A DNA stretch of 41,751 bases from NCBI GenBank assembly GCA_947507965.1, contig CANNQU010000026.1, positions 1-41,751 of the forward strand, written 5' to 3'. Below the pieces are notes generated by a model. It was not told the origin of the DNA, ran no database searches, and saw only the letters and a program-made list of their open reading frames with translations. Source of the DNA: Bacteroidota bacterium. GTDB lineage: Bacteria > Bacteroidota > Bacteroidia > UKL13-3. Each line of letters starts with the position of its first letter. The stretch's first letter is position 1. A program made the translations under genes and the position numbers. Of this stretch, positions 14,625 through 23,602 are shown one piece after another.

Positions 14625-16934
14625 TTAATGCGCCATTTCACTCATAAAACGTATACGCATCAGTTGCAATTCTTCAGAGCTATAATCACCATCGAAATAC
14701 GCTTGAGCAACTTTTAAATCATCGGTTTCTGCTTGCTGGAAATAATCGAAAATTTCTTGCTGTTGACGATCATCCATCAAGCCATTAAGATAATATTTTA
14801 TATTTAACTTCGTGCCACTATTCACAATTTGCTCTATCTCGTCGATCATCTCATCTCGGGTCATGGTGCTTGCTTTTGCTAAATCGGAAATCGGCACTTT
14901 CTTATCAATATTTTGAATGATGGCTACCTTTTTTACTGATTTATTCGCTAACGATTTCACGATTACATCTTCAATTCTCTCGATGTCATTTGCCTCAACG
15001 TATTGGGCAATCGTTTCAATAAATTTCCTGCCAAATTTATGAGCCTTTCCAGCACCTACCCCTTGAATATTGGTAAGTTCCTCCATGGTAATGGGATATT
15101 TGGTAGCCATATCGCTAAGGCTTGGATCACTAAAAATAACATACGGAGGTAATTTATGTTCTTTTGCCGATTGTTTACGCACGTCTTTCAGAATCGTCAT
15201 CAAAGCTTCATCGAGCGTTCCACCGCTACCAGAAGCAACAAATTCTTCATCGTCATCAATACGTTCAAAGGCATTATCCATCGGCATCAGCATCTTCGAT
15301 GGTTTTTTAAGCCATGCCTTACCTTTGTCATTGAGTATCATCATGCCATAGCTCTCGATATCTTTGGTTATTAAACCATTGAGCAAACATAACCGCATGA
15401 TGGCTTTCCAATAAATTTCATCCTTCCCCTTGCCGATACCAAAATACTCGTTGGCATCGTGCCCAAAGGTAATTACCTGCTGTTTACGAATTCCTAATAT
15501 TACATTTACAATATGCTCCAGGTTCACCAAACATTGTAATTTTGAAATGGTAAGCAAAGCATTTTTAACTTCTTGTGTTACATCTTCCATTTTTTTAGGA
15601 TGGCGACAATTATCACACATTTTGTTACACTCTTTCTCGGGAAATTCTTCACCGAAATAGTGAAGCAACATCTTTCTGCGACATGACGAAGATTCGGCGA
15701 AGGAAGCGGCTTCGAACAACAGCAATCCACCAATTTCTTTCTCTGCAACCGGTTTGTCTTTCATGAAACTCTCGAGTTTCTCCAAGTCGCTATAGTTATA
15801 AAACATCAGGCAATCGCCAACCAGGCCATCACGCCCAGCACGCCCCGTTTCCTGATAATATCCTTCCAACGATTTAGGAATGTCATGATGAATCACAAAT
15901 CGAACATCGGGCTTGTCGATTCCCATTCCAAAAGCAATAGTAGCAACGATAACATCCACATCCTGCATTAAAAAAGCATCTTGTGTTTTGCTTCGCTGTG
16001 CCGCTTCTAAGCCCGCATGATATGGCAATGCTTTGATGCCGTTAACATTTAGTACTTGAGCTAATTCCTCCACTTTTTTGCGGCTCAGGCAATATACCAC
16101 ACCACTTTGACCTGGACGTTGACGAATAAACCCAACCATTTCTTTAAAGATTTTATCCTTGGTAAGTTTTGGCCGTACTTCATAATATAAATTACCCCGG
16201 TTGAACGATGATTTGAACACCGTAGCCTCTTCCATTTGCAAATTCTTTTGAATATCGCTTTGTACCTTCGGTGTTGCGGTAGCAGTAAGTGCAATCATGG
16301 CGACTTCCGGCCCCATTTGTTTCACCATATCCTTTATTCGTCGATATTCAGGACGAAAGTCGTGCCCCCATTCGGATATGCAATGAGCTTCGTCGATGGC
16401 AACAAATGAAACTTTTAATTTCTTAAAAAATTCAATGGTCTCGTCCTTCTTTAAGGTTTCGGGAGCGATATAAAGCATCTTCGTTTTTCCGGTTGAAATC
16501 TCCTCCTTCACTCGCTTGCTCTCCGTTTTACTTAAAGAGGAATTTAAAAAATGAGCCATCGAGGCGTTATCGGCGAATCCACGAATTTGATCCACTTGAT
16601 TTTTCATCAACGCGATGAGGGGTGAAACGATGATGGCTACTCCATCCATCATTAAGGCCGGTAGCTGGTAGCATAATGATTTACCGGCGCCGGTGGGCAT
16701 AATAACGAAAGAATCCTTTCCAGAAAGCACATTATTAATGATGTCCTCCTGCATTCCTTTAAATTTATCGAATCCAAAAAAACTTTTTAATACCTCCTTT
16801 GGAGGTTTGCCATGTAGCAGCGACAAACTAAGTTCTTGGTGTGTTGCGGTTGTTGAATTTGTTTCTGTAGTTGCCGTCTTTGATAAGGAAGCTTTACTTG
16901 CTTTTACTTCACTCTTTTTAGCTGTTGTAGCCAT
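14625..16934 (-). CDS. recQ: ATP-dependent DNA helicase RecQ
   Basis: A 769-residue 3'-5' superfamily 2 helicase for recombination repair. Walker A is TGAGKS at residues 81-86 and the DEAH box is at 181-184 (DEAHCISEWGHDFRPEY, the RecQ aromatic-rich loop). The helicase C domain has VRFVIHHDIPKSLEGYYQETGRAGRDG. The zinc-binding RQC region shows CRRKML, ECNKMCDNC; winged helix and HRDC (about 590-660) follow. Two extras stand out: a Ser/Thr/Ala/Lys-rich N-terminus of about 35 residues, probably disordered, and about 100 residues after HRDC (KKVPISDLAKASTMTRDEMI...) that look like an added helical domain, as in other Bacteroidota RecQ proteins. It is convergent with the preceding gene. Confidence 0.95.
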   Translation of the reverse strand: MATTAKKSEVKASKASLSKTATTETNSTTATHQELSLSLLHGKPPKEVLKSFFGFDKFKGMQEDIINNVLSGKDSFVIMPTGAGKSLCYQLPALMMDGVAIIVSPLIALMKNQVDQIRGFADNASMAHFLNSSLSKTESKRVKEEISTGKTKMLYIAPETLKKDETIEFFKKLKVSFVAIDEAHCISEWGHDFRPEYRRIKDMVKQMGPEVAMIALTATATPKVQSDIQKNLQMEEATVFKSSFNRGNLYYEVRPKLTKDKIFKEMVGFIRQRPGQSGVVYCLSRKKVEELAQVLNVNGIKALPYHAGLEAAQRSKTQDAFLMQDVDVIVATIAFGMGIDKPDVRFVIHHDIPKSLEGYYQETGRAGRDGLVGDCLMFYNYSDLEKLESFMKDKPVAEKEIGGLLLFEAASFAESSSCRRKMLLHYFGEEFPEKECNKMCDNCRHPKKMEDVTQEVKNALLTISKLQCLVNLEHIVNVILGIRKQQVITFGHDANEYFGIGKGKDEIYWKAIMRLCLLNGLITKDIESYGMMILNDKGKAWLKKPSKMLMPMDNAFERIDDDEEFVASGSGGTLDEALMTILKDVRKQSAKEHKLPPYVIFSDPSLSDMATKYPITMEELTNIQGVGAGKAHKFGRKFIETIAQYVEANDIERIEDVIVKSLANKSVKKVAIIQNIDKKVPISDLAKASTMTRDEMIDEIEQIVNSGTKLNIKYYLNGLMDDRQQQEIFDYFQQAETDDLKVAQAYFDGDYSSEELQLMRIRFMSEMAH

Positions 16935-17172
16935 ACACTCTAAATTTATTCTAATTTACTTTATAAATACGAATCATTAATACCGCTGTCATTTCACGCT
17001 TTATAATTCTTACCTTTTGTGATCATAAAGATAAATGGCATTAAATATTAATTTTTAACACTTTAAAAGTAAACAAATTCTACGACTCTCACCAATTTTT
17101 TTACAAAAAAAATGGTGAAATAAAAAAACCCTGACTAGGATATAGGCAGGGTTTGAATTTTAAGACACTTAA
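16935..17172. other. Intergenic region upstream of recQ with two hairpins
   Basis: This 238-bp stretch lies between the recQ start and the ompH stop. It holds the ompH-operon terminator (17122-17154) and an A/T-rich inverted repeat (17090-17117, CACCA and TGGTG flanking T7/A8 runs). No gene or clear recQ -7 word was found. Confidence 0.5.
17122..17154 (-). terminator. Terminator of the porG-uppS-bamA-ompH operon
   Basis: On the minus strand AAACCCTG-C-CTA pairs with TAG-T-CAGGGTTT (one mismatch, 5-base loop) and continues into TTTTATT. It starts 19 bases after the last ompH stop. Confidence 0.8.
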
Positions 17173-17727
17173 CTATTTCTTTGGGGCAGGGTTTGGTGCT
17201 GGTGCCGGTACTGGAGCAGGAACAGAAATACCTAGTTTTACCTTCACCGATGCTGAAATATCGTCGGCTTCGGGTTTTACTAAAAGTGCCTGATCATCCA
17301 TCACATAGTTGTAGCCTTTTTCTTTCGCCACTTGCTCAATTGCTTTTTGAAGTTTCTTTTGAATAGGCTCTAATAGCTCTGCTTGCTTATTTTGCATATC
17401 GGTTTGGGCATTTTGTGCAAATTCGTTAATCCTTTGATCTAAATCGGTGAGTTCCTTTTCTTTCATCAATCGCATGGCATCCGAGGTCTTCGCTTTATCC
17501 ATCAAACTATACGCTTCTTGTTTTTTCTGCAACTCCACCTGATAGCTCGTAATTTCGGCCTTCAACGACTTGGTTAGGCTATCCAGCACTAATTCTGCAA
17601 TTTTATAATCATCCATTTTCTGCATAATCTCATTAGAATTCACGTGAGCAATTCGTTGCTGTGCGTTTCCTACGAAACTAATCGATAATAGTAATACGGC
17701 TAAGGCGGCTTTTTTTAGATTCTTCAT
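17173..17727 (-). CDS. OmpH/Skp-family periplasmic chaperone with Pro-Ala tail
   Basis: Skp-like holdase that keeps unfolded outer-membrane proteins soluble on the way to BamA. ATG 17727 gives a clean signal peptide (MKNLKKAALAVLLLSISFVGNAQ); an in-frame ATG at 17772 would add 15 residues. The mature chain starts QRIAHVNSNEIMQKM, the usual OmpH beta-strand, then a long charged helical hairpin (about residues 50-140) for the tentacles, then GYNYVMDDQALLV. The last 15 residues are PAPVPAPAPNPAPKK, a proline-alanine tail not present in the sister gene. It is the last gene of the envelope operon, 80 bases after the other ompH. Confidence 0.88.
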   Translation of the reverse strand: MKNLKKAALAVLLLSISFVGNAQQRIAHVNSNEIMQKMDDYKIAELVLDSLTKSLKAEITSYQVELQKKQEAYSLMDKAKTSDAMRLMKEKELTDLDQRINEFAQNAQTDMQNKQAELLEPIQKKLQKAIEQVAKEKGYNYVMDDQALLVKPEADDISASVKVKLGISVPAPVPAPAPNPAPKK

Positions 17728-17807
17728 TTGAGCGATATAATAATTTGAATATTTGTTTTTTAAAGATTGCAAAGGTGGCTTTTTCTACTGTAATTTAAAA
17801 ATGTTTC

Positions 17808-18356
17808 TTACTTTTTATTTGTCTCATCTGTTACTGCGTACCCCATCAATTCAAGCACATCATCACTCAGGTCGTATTTAATATTTGCCACCAACATGAT
17901 CATTTCGCCATTCTTATCAAAAATAAAGTCGAGGCCGCGTAACTTGGCTATTTTTTGAACGGCATCGAAAATTTTATCTTGAAGTGGTTTTATCAATTCT
18001 TGCTTCTTTTTCTCCAATTCTCCACCTTGCCCAAATTTCGACTTTTGGAAGTCTTTCAATCCCTTTTCTTTTTCCACTATTTCTTGTTGCTTCTTTTGTT
18101 GTTGCTCTTGAGTAAGAACCACCTGTTCGGCCTGGTAATCTTTATACATCCGGTCAATCTCATTGAGGCGCTTCTCGATGTCTTTCTGCCATTCGGCACT
18201 CATATCGTCGAGTCGTTTTTGTGCCGCTTTATATTCCGGCATCTTTCCAAGCATATATTCCGAGTCAACGAAAGAAAATTTTTGTGCTTGAGAACTTGTG
18301 GTAGCTGCTATGGTAAAGAAGCATACTGCGATAAAAAATTTATTTAATGATTTCAT
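17808..18356 (-). CDS. OmpH/Skp-family periplasmic chaperone
   Basis: A 182-residue Skp-like chaperone. The signal peptide covers about 1-24 (ending SSQAQ). The mature protein starts KFSFVDSEYMLGKMPEYKAAQ, then a long coiled-coil region rich in Lys, Gln and Glu (about 45-125), then the second core strand GLDFIFDKNGEMIMLVANIKYDLSDDV. Tandem ompH genes directly after bamA are the usual arrangement in Bacteroidota (for example the PG0191-PG0193 region of Porphyromonas gingivalis). It is a paralogue of the next gene, but the two have diverged strongly and could serve different clients. Confidence 0.9.
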   Translation of the reverse strand: MKSLNKFFIAVCFFTIAATTSSQAQKFSFVDSEYMLGKMPEYKAAQKRLDDMSAEWQKDIEKRLNEIDRMYKDYQAEQVVLTQEQQQKKQQEIVEKEKGLKDFQKSKFGQGGELEKKKQELIKPLQDKIFDAVQKIAKLRGLDFIFDKNGEMIMLVANIKYDLSDDVLELMGYAVTDETNKK

Positions 18357-18442
18357 TGGTATATAAGTTAACTTTGATTTTGATGCTTTCTATAATCGTA
18401 CCAAATTTATTCAATGGTTCTTCAATTGTAAAATTTTAACAT

Positions 18443-20938
18443 TTAAAATGCCTGTCCAATACTAAAATGGAAATTGCCTTTTTTTACTCCGGTAGGGTTA
18501 TCAAATCCCCACCCATAATCTAAACCAAGTAATCCCAGCATCGGAAGAAACACCTTCACCCCTGCTCCGGCAGAGCGATATAGCTCAAATGGATTAAAAT
18601 ATTTAAAGGAGTTATAGGGTTTACCAGCTTCGGCAAAAGCCAATAAATAAATGGTTGCGGCCTGACCGGTAGTTACCGGATACCGTAATTCCATGGTATA
18701 TCGATTAAAGATGGTACTTCCGCCATTATGATTCTCATAAATTTGGGTTAAACTACGATCGGCGTAACCACGCAAGCCAATCGGCTCCGTATTGAAATTA
18801 GCATACCCTGTTAGTTCACTTCCACCCATTACATATCGATCAAATGGCGGCACATCAAACGCTTTTTTATAGGTGCCCATAAAACCAAAGCTAGCTTTAG
18901 CATAAAGAACAAACTTTTTAGGAAGGGGGGTAAACCATTGTGCGTCAAAACGCCATTTATGATATTCAACTAATTTATTTCGTTGGGCTAAAGTGGCATT
19001 ATTATAATCGAAGTTCTTTTGAAAAGCAGAGAATGGCGGTGTAAGTAATACGGATAATGAAAAGTTAGATCCAGAAGTAGGGAAAATAGGATTATCTATC
19101 GAATTACGTGCGATGGTACCTTTATAGTTGACGTTATGTGAGATGCCATTATTAAAGACTTCATTAATTCCGTCATTATTTTTCACCGCGATGAGTTGAT
19201 AATTATGTAAATCATATAACTGATAGGTAAGTGCATGGTTAATCGAAAAGAAATCATCCGGCCATTTCAGGTGTTTCCCTAGGCCTACACTCGCTCCAAT
19301 AATTTTCATTAGTGATTTTGAGGGGTCGCTATATTTTAAATAATCGGAAGAAAGAATGGTATAGTACGTACTGACACTGAACATATTGGGGCGCTTACCG
19401 CCCAGCCATGGTTCTGAAAAAGAGGCATTAAAAGAGGTATAGTAAGCACCTGATGACTGTGCTTTAACACTCAATCGCTGTGCATCGCCACTTGGAATGG
19501 GAGTCCATTCACTCTTCCGAAAGAGCTTTTGAGCAGAGAAATTATTCAAGGTTAAACCTAAAGTACCTACAATATAACCGCCACCCCATCCGCCTTGTAG
19601 CTCAATTTGATCCGACGGTTTTTCCTCCACGGTATATTCAATATCTACGGTACCTGTTTCTGGATGTGGCGTAGGCACCACATTACCTTTTTCAGGATCA
19701 AAAATACCCATTTGGGAAAGTTCCCGTTGGGTACGGATGATATTTGCACGACTAAATTTATCGCCCGGCTTGCTACGTATTTCTCGTAAAATCACATGGT
19801 CGCTGGTTTTTGTGTTTCCTTTAATGGTAATGCTATTTATGATCGCTTGTTTGCCTTCATAAATTCGCATCTCCAAGTCGATGGAATCATTCTCTACTAA
19901 GACCTCCACAGGAGTAATATTGAAAAACAAATATCCATCGTCCATATACAATGAACTAACATCGAGGCCGCCCTCGTTATAGGTCAGCTTTTTATCGAGT
20001 AACGATTGATTGTAAATATCGCCATTATGCAAACCCAACACTTGATTTAACTGTTCGATGGTATATTTTGTATTCCCGATCCAATTTATTTTACGGAAGT
20101 GGTACTGATTGCCTTCTACTATTTTAATATGAATAACTAATCGATTGGATTTAATACTATAAACGGTATCTGTTTTTATTTGTGCATCTCGATATCCCAA
20201 GTTATTATAGCGTGCGATAACTTTTTCTTTATCGTCTTGATATTCCGATTCTTTGAACTTCCCTCCTTGGAAAAAATACCAACGATACCTTTTTGTATCC
20301 TTGAGGGTACGGTAAAGTTTAGAAGAGGCAATATTAGCATTCCCTTCAAATACGATATCACCAATACGTACTTTATCACCTTTTTGAACCTTAAAAACCA
20401 GGATGCTGCTATTTCGTGAAGTGGTATCATTTACTTCATTTACCGCCACCGTAACATTACTGAACCCTTTCCCAATATAATAACCTTTAATATTGGTTGA
20501 TGCCTTATTTTTTAGATATTCATTAACGATATCCCCACTCTTTATTTTCACTTCATCTTTTAAATTTTTAGCTTGATTCTTTGAAAGGCCTAGAAAGCTA
20601 AACTTTGCCAATCGAGGTCGTTCTTCAACCTTAATGAGCAGGTATATTTTATCTTCTTCCATTTTAGCAATAAGCACCTGGATATCACTAAAAAAGCCTT
20701 GCCTCCATAAGTTGTCGATAGCGCGAGAGACCTCTTCTCCCGGCATATTAATGGTTTGGCCAATGGCCAGACCTGCGATATTGTGAATTAAAATGGTGGT
20801 ATCGAGATAAACGGCTCCTTCCATTTCCACACCACCTAAAATATATTTTTTAGGCACATCAAAATTATATTTAAAGTAGGTTTGGGAAAAGCCGAAAAAA
20901 CTTAGTAAAAGAAGTGAAAAGGTGATTTTATTCCTCAT
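18443..20938 (-). CDS. bamA: Outer membrane protein assembly factor BamA
   Basis: An Omp85-family protein of 831 residues that inserts beta-barrel proteins into the outer membrane. It has a signal peptide (MRNKITFSLLLLSFFGFSQ) and periplasmic POTRA repeats over about residues 25-420 (for example GDIVFEGNANIASSKLYRTL, FRKINWIGNTKYTIEQLNQVL, INSITIKGNTKTSDHVILREI, each with the typical G-N and long helix). It ends in a 16-strand barrel domain (about 440-831) with the lid-loop motif MGGSELTGY, a VRGF/Y variant region, and the C-terminal strand GNFHFSIGQAF ending in the required aromatic. It lies between uppS and ompH in the operon. Confidence 0.95.
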   Translation of the reverse strand: MRNKITFSLLLLSFFGFSQTYFKYNFDVPKKYILGGVEMEGAVYLDTTILIHNIAGLAIGQTINMPGEEVSRAIDNLWRQGFFSDIQVLIAKMEEDKIYLLIKVEERPRLAKFSFLGLSKNQAKNLKDEVKIKSGDIVNEYLKNKASTNIKGYYIGKGFSNVTVAVNEVNDTTSRNSSILVFKVQKGDKVRIGDIVFEGNANIASSKLYRTLKDTKRYRWYFFQGGKFKESEYQDDKEKVIARYNNLGYRDAQIKTDTVYSIKSNRLVIHIKIVEGNQYHFRKINWIGNTKYTIEQLNQVLGLHNGDIYNQSLLDKKLTYNEGGLDVSSLYMDDGYLFFNITPVEVLVENDSIDLEMRIYEGKQAIINSITIKGNTKTSDHVILREIRSKPGDKFSRANIIRTQRELSQMGIFDPEKGNVVPTPHPETGTVDIEYTVEEKPSDQIELQGGWGGGYIVGTLGLTLNNFSAQKLFRKSEWTPIPSGDAQRLSVKAQSSGAYYTSFNASFSEPWLGGKRPNMFSVSTYYTILSSDYLKYSDPSKSLMKIIGASVGLGKHLKWPDDFFSINHALTYQLYDLHNYQLIAVKNNDGINEVFNNGISHNVNYKGTIARNSIDNPIFPTSGSNFSLSVLLTPPFSAFQKNFDYNNATLAQRNKLVEYHKWRFDAQWFTPLPKKFVLYAKASFGFMGTYKKAFDVPPFDRYVMGGSELTGYANFNTEPIGLRGYADRSLTQIYENHNGGSTIFNRYTMELRYPVTTGQAATIYLLAFAEAGKPYNSFKYFNPFELYRSAGAGVKVFLPMLGLLGLDYGWGFDNPTGVKKGNFHFSIGQAF

Positions 20939-21007
20939 GGAGAGATTTGATATGATTATGATTTATATTGATAACGGTTTATTCTATTCTTATTTACAGG
21001 TAAAGGG

Positions 21008-21748
21008 CTACTTTATTTGTTCACTGGTTTTGCCATAACGTCGCTCTCTGCCCTGGTAGTCGATGATTGCTTCATAGAGGTTATCTTTTCTAAAGTCGGG
21101 CCATAATATATCGGTGAAATAAAATTCAGCGTATGCTAACTCCCATAATAAAAAATTACTGATCCGGTGTTCACCACTCGTTCTGATCATCAAATCGGGG
21201 TGAGGAAACGCCCCAGTGGAAAGCCTCTGATTCACTTCCTCTTCGCTAATGTCTAATGCTCTTAATTTCCCACTTTCAACCTCGTCAGCCAATTTTTTAA
21301 CGGCATTCACAATATCCAATTTAGCGCTATAACTCAATGCTAAAATCAATGTGGTACTGGTATTATCCTTTGTAATTTCAATACATTCCTGAAGTTCTTT
21401 GAAACATTTCTCCGGTAATTGCTTCAATTCTCCAATCGCTTGCAAACGGATATTATTTTTCATCAGGGTTTTGGTTTCCTTTCGGATGGTTTTAACCAAC
21501 AGTTCCATCAGAGCTGACACCTCAAAAACAGGACGCTTCCAATTTTCTGCACTAAACGCATACAATGTTAAATACTTAATCCCTAACTCAGCGCTTGCCT
21601 CAATAGCTTCTCTCACCGATTTAATGGCACTCTGATGTCCAAAAATCCTTAACTTCCCTTTATTTTTTGCCCATCGTCCATTACCATCCATTATAATGGC
21701 AATATGCTGAGGCAGATTTTTGATATCTATTTTTTCTTTTATACTCAT
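21008..21748 (-). CDS. uppS: Isoprenyl (undecaprenyl diphosphate) synthase
   Basis: Cis-prenyltransferase that extends farnesyl diphosphate with isopentenyl diphosphate to the C55 lipid carrier for peptidoglycan and surface glycans. The catalytic P-loop region is present as HIAIIMDGNGRWAKNKG with its Asp, followed by GHQSAIKSVREA, YLTLYAFSAENWKRP, and near the end LMIRTSGEHRISNFLLWELAYAEFYF with the conserved Arg-x-Ser-Gly-E. The length of 246 is normal. The frame can also start one codon earlier at GTG 21751, but ATG 21748 is preferred. Its neighbours porG-like and bamA are the conserved ones in this phylum. Confidence 0.96.
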   Translation of the reverse strand: MSIKEKIDIKNLPQHIAIIMDGNGRWAKNKGKLRIFGHQSAIKSVREAIEASAELGIKYLTLYAFSAENWKRPVFEVSALMELLVKTIRKETKTLMKNNIRLQAIGELKQLPEKCFKELQECIEITKDNTSTTLILALSYSAKLDIVNAVKKLADEVESGKLRALDISEEEVNQRLSTGAFPHPDLMIRTSGEHRISNFLLWELAYAEFYFTDILWPDFRKDNLYEAIIDYQGRERRYGKTSEQIK

Positions 21749-21837
21749 CACGAACTACGAACCACTGAATAAGCCACCATACGATTAAAACCCAACACGG
21801 TTATCCGATTACTACGAAAACAAAGCCTGCAAAGTTA

Positions 21838-22614
21838 CTAAAAATGATAACATGGCGAAGGCTTTAATCTATAGGAAAAATGAATACCCGATATAACATA
21901 CCAATCATAGGGGTTGGCATCGCCACGTTGCTTTTGAATAGAGCTCATGGAAGCATCTAAGCGTTCCACCGAGCGGTCGCTCATGTGCGCTGCTATCGGT
22001 AGCTTGCCCGAAAGTTCCGGGTAATAACCGCTAACATCATCGAGATAATCGGTGAAAGCCCATCGAAAACCTACCTCAGCAGAGACCACAAACGTGCTGG
22101 TTACATCCCATTTATATCCAATTCCAAAGGGCATGGCAATGGCCATTTTTGGATATGGCTTATCTTGTCCTTCTGTTGTTAATTCACGTAAGTTATACGA
22201 GATGCCCTGGTAACTTGATTTTGGATTATGTAGCGTTACTCCTAAACCGAAAAGCACGTAAAAAGTTGCTTTATTGGGCAAACTACCTACTGCATAAGGC
22301 CTATAATTAAATTCAAAAATTCCGGCGAACTCATTTAAGTTATTAACGAAACTTAGATTACGAAGCGGATTATAGGTAAAATTGGAGTCGGCAGAACCAA
22401 TACGAGCATAATTATAATTCACTCGGAAAGCCCAAAATTTAGAAATGTTTTTTTTTGCAAAGAATCCAATTGCTCCATTCATATTAACCAAGGCTAGCCG
22501 GGGCGACAAATCACCGATATAATTTGATGTACCTAAGTTGACACCCAATTCATATTTCTGACCCAATGAAACGAAGTGGATCACCATAAAAAATGAAAAA
22601 ATAAAATACTTCAC
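21838..22614 (-). CDS. DUF6089/PorG-like outer-membrane barrel protein (copy 2)
   Basis: An exported beta-barrel protein of 258 residues. The start is taken at GTG 22614, which gives a typical signal peptide (MKYFIFSFFMVIHFVSLGQ); the frame is also open from TTG 22635, immediately after the previous stop. Mature motifs are ELGVNLGTSNYIGDLSP, RNLSFVNNLNEFAGIFEFNYR, FGLGVTLHNP, and near the end FTDYLDDVSGYYPEL, then DPYDW-like NPYDWYVISGIHFSYR. They match the upstream gene block by block. The position next to uppS and bamA is that of porG (PG0189 in P. gingivalis), a T9SS outer-membrane component, so a PorG-type role is inferred. There is no RBS-like signal, consistent with the phylum. Confidence 0.82.
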   Translation of the reverse strand: MKYFIFSFFMVIHFVSLGQKYELGVNLGTSNYIGDLSPRLALVNMNGAIGFFAKKNISKFWAFRVNYNYARIGSADSNFTYNPLRNLSFVNNLNEFAGIFEFNYRPYAVGSLPNKATFYVLFGLGVTLHNPKSSYQGISYNLRELTTEGQDKPYPKMAIAMPFGIGYKWDVTSTFVVSAEVGFRWAFTDYLDDVSGYYPELSGKLPIAAHMSDRSVERLDASMSSIQKQRGDANPYDWYVISGIHFSYRLKPSPCYHF

Positions 22615-22635
22615 ACGTAAAGCTATACCATGCAA

Positions 22636-23478
22636 TTAAAAAGTATTACAGTGTATTTTAGATGTTTTGATGAATGTATAACTCAATAAAACTCCCCCAA
22701 ACCCATACCAATCTTGATTGCTTGGATTTCCTCGGATGGTGTTTTTAGGATTTAGAGCTCCTCCTACTTCCCTTGAACGATCGGCTAACTTACCGGCAAT
22801 AGCTGTATATTGTGCGCTGATAAGATCATTCTCGGCATAGAAACCACTTACATCATCTAAATAATCGGTAAGTGTTTTACGCATGCCAAACTCTAATCCA
22901 ATGGTGAAAAAATCGCCCGTATGAAATTTTATACCTCCACCCAAAGGAAAGGCAACGGAGTTAAGATTATATCTTTTTAGATTCGGGTATTTGGTAAGTC
23001 CTTGCCCTTCGGTACCTAAAGGTTGAAGCTCGAATAAAACGGTTTCTCCCCTTAAACTATCATAATAGGTTGTTTGCGGATTAAAGTGAAAAACACTGAT
23101 ACCAAAAAACAAATAAGGTACTACACCCGTCCTGTTTTTATCGGCCTTATAGTTATCGACCAAATTAACCTCTATTTCTGCTGCAAATTCCGAAATCTTA
23201 GATTGAAAGCTTAAGTTCCTCAACTTTCGATGAGCCGCTGTAGCCCCTGCATCAGTACCTGAAACAGAGCCCAGAAGCGCATTGCCTTTCAGAGCTATTC
23301 TACCATTGGTATTAATTCGAAGAAACATCCCACCCGAAGGATGAATTGGCGAAAACAATTTCTCGGTTAAGTCGCCTACATAAAACATCCCTCCTGCCAT
23401 CAAACCAGCTTCAACCTTTTGAGCAAAAGAGCAAAAACCGAGAACTAAAAAAAATACAGCTAATAGAAATCTTTTCAT
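22636..23478 (-). CDS. DUF6089/PorG-like outer-membrane barrel protein (copy 1)
   Basis: An exported beta-barrel protein of 280 residues with a signal peptide (MKRFLLAVFFLVLGFCSFAQ). Shared family motifs are AGLMAGGMFYVGDLTEK, RKLRNLSFQSKISEFAAEIEVN, YLFFGISVFHFNP, TEGQGLTKYPNLKRYN, FGMRKTLTDYLDDVSGFYAEN and QDWYGFGGVLLSYTF. It is the first gene of the operon and has an exact -7 word 21 bases upstream. In related genomes a single DUF6089 gene (porG) precedes uppS; here two stand in tandem. PorG is known to take part in the T9SS with the PorK/PorN ring. Which copy, if either, is the functional PorG cannot be told from the sequence. Confidence 0.82.
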   Translation of the reverse strand: MKRFLLAVFFLVLGFCSFAQKVEAGLMAGGMFYVGDLTEKLFSPIHPSGGMFLRINTNGRIALKGNALLGSVSGTDAGATAAHRKLRNLSFQSKISEFAAEIEVNLVDNYKADKNRTGVVPYLFFGISVFHFNPQTTYYDSLRGETVLFELQPLGTEGQGLTKYPNLKRYNLNSVAFPLGGGIKFHTGDFFTIGLEFGMRKTLTDYLDDVSGFYAENDLISAQYTAIAGKLADRSREVGGALNPKNTIRGNPSNQDWYGFGGVLLSYTFIKTSKIHCNTF

Positions 23479-23499
23479 TACGATAAATTACATAAAATG

Positions 23500-23507
23500 C
23501 AAATGTA
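23500..23507 (-). promoter_or_regulatory. Bacteroidetes -7 promoter element (porG-like operon)
   Basis: On the minus strand TACATTTG followed by C is an exact TAnnTTTG match, 21 bases before ATG 23478. It is the only good -7 word seen upstream of any gene in the block 17173-23478, which supports one operon. Confidence 0.6.
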
Positions 23508-23602
23508 TGATTTTATGTTGAGATTATTAAAACCTAAAAACAAGCTACCTGCCTTGGCGATAAAACCTTTCTGTTCGAGTGGAGTTGAGGCAATAAACAT
23601 CT

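Noticed and set aside
17090-17117. A/T-rich inverted repeat as a second terminator or operator
   Set aside because: The stem is almost only A and T runs, with one mismatch and a 2-base tip, and no supporting context.
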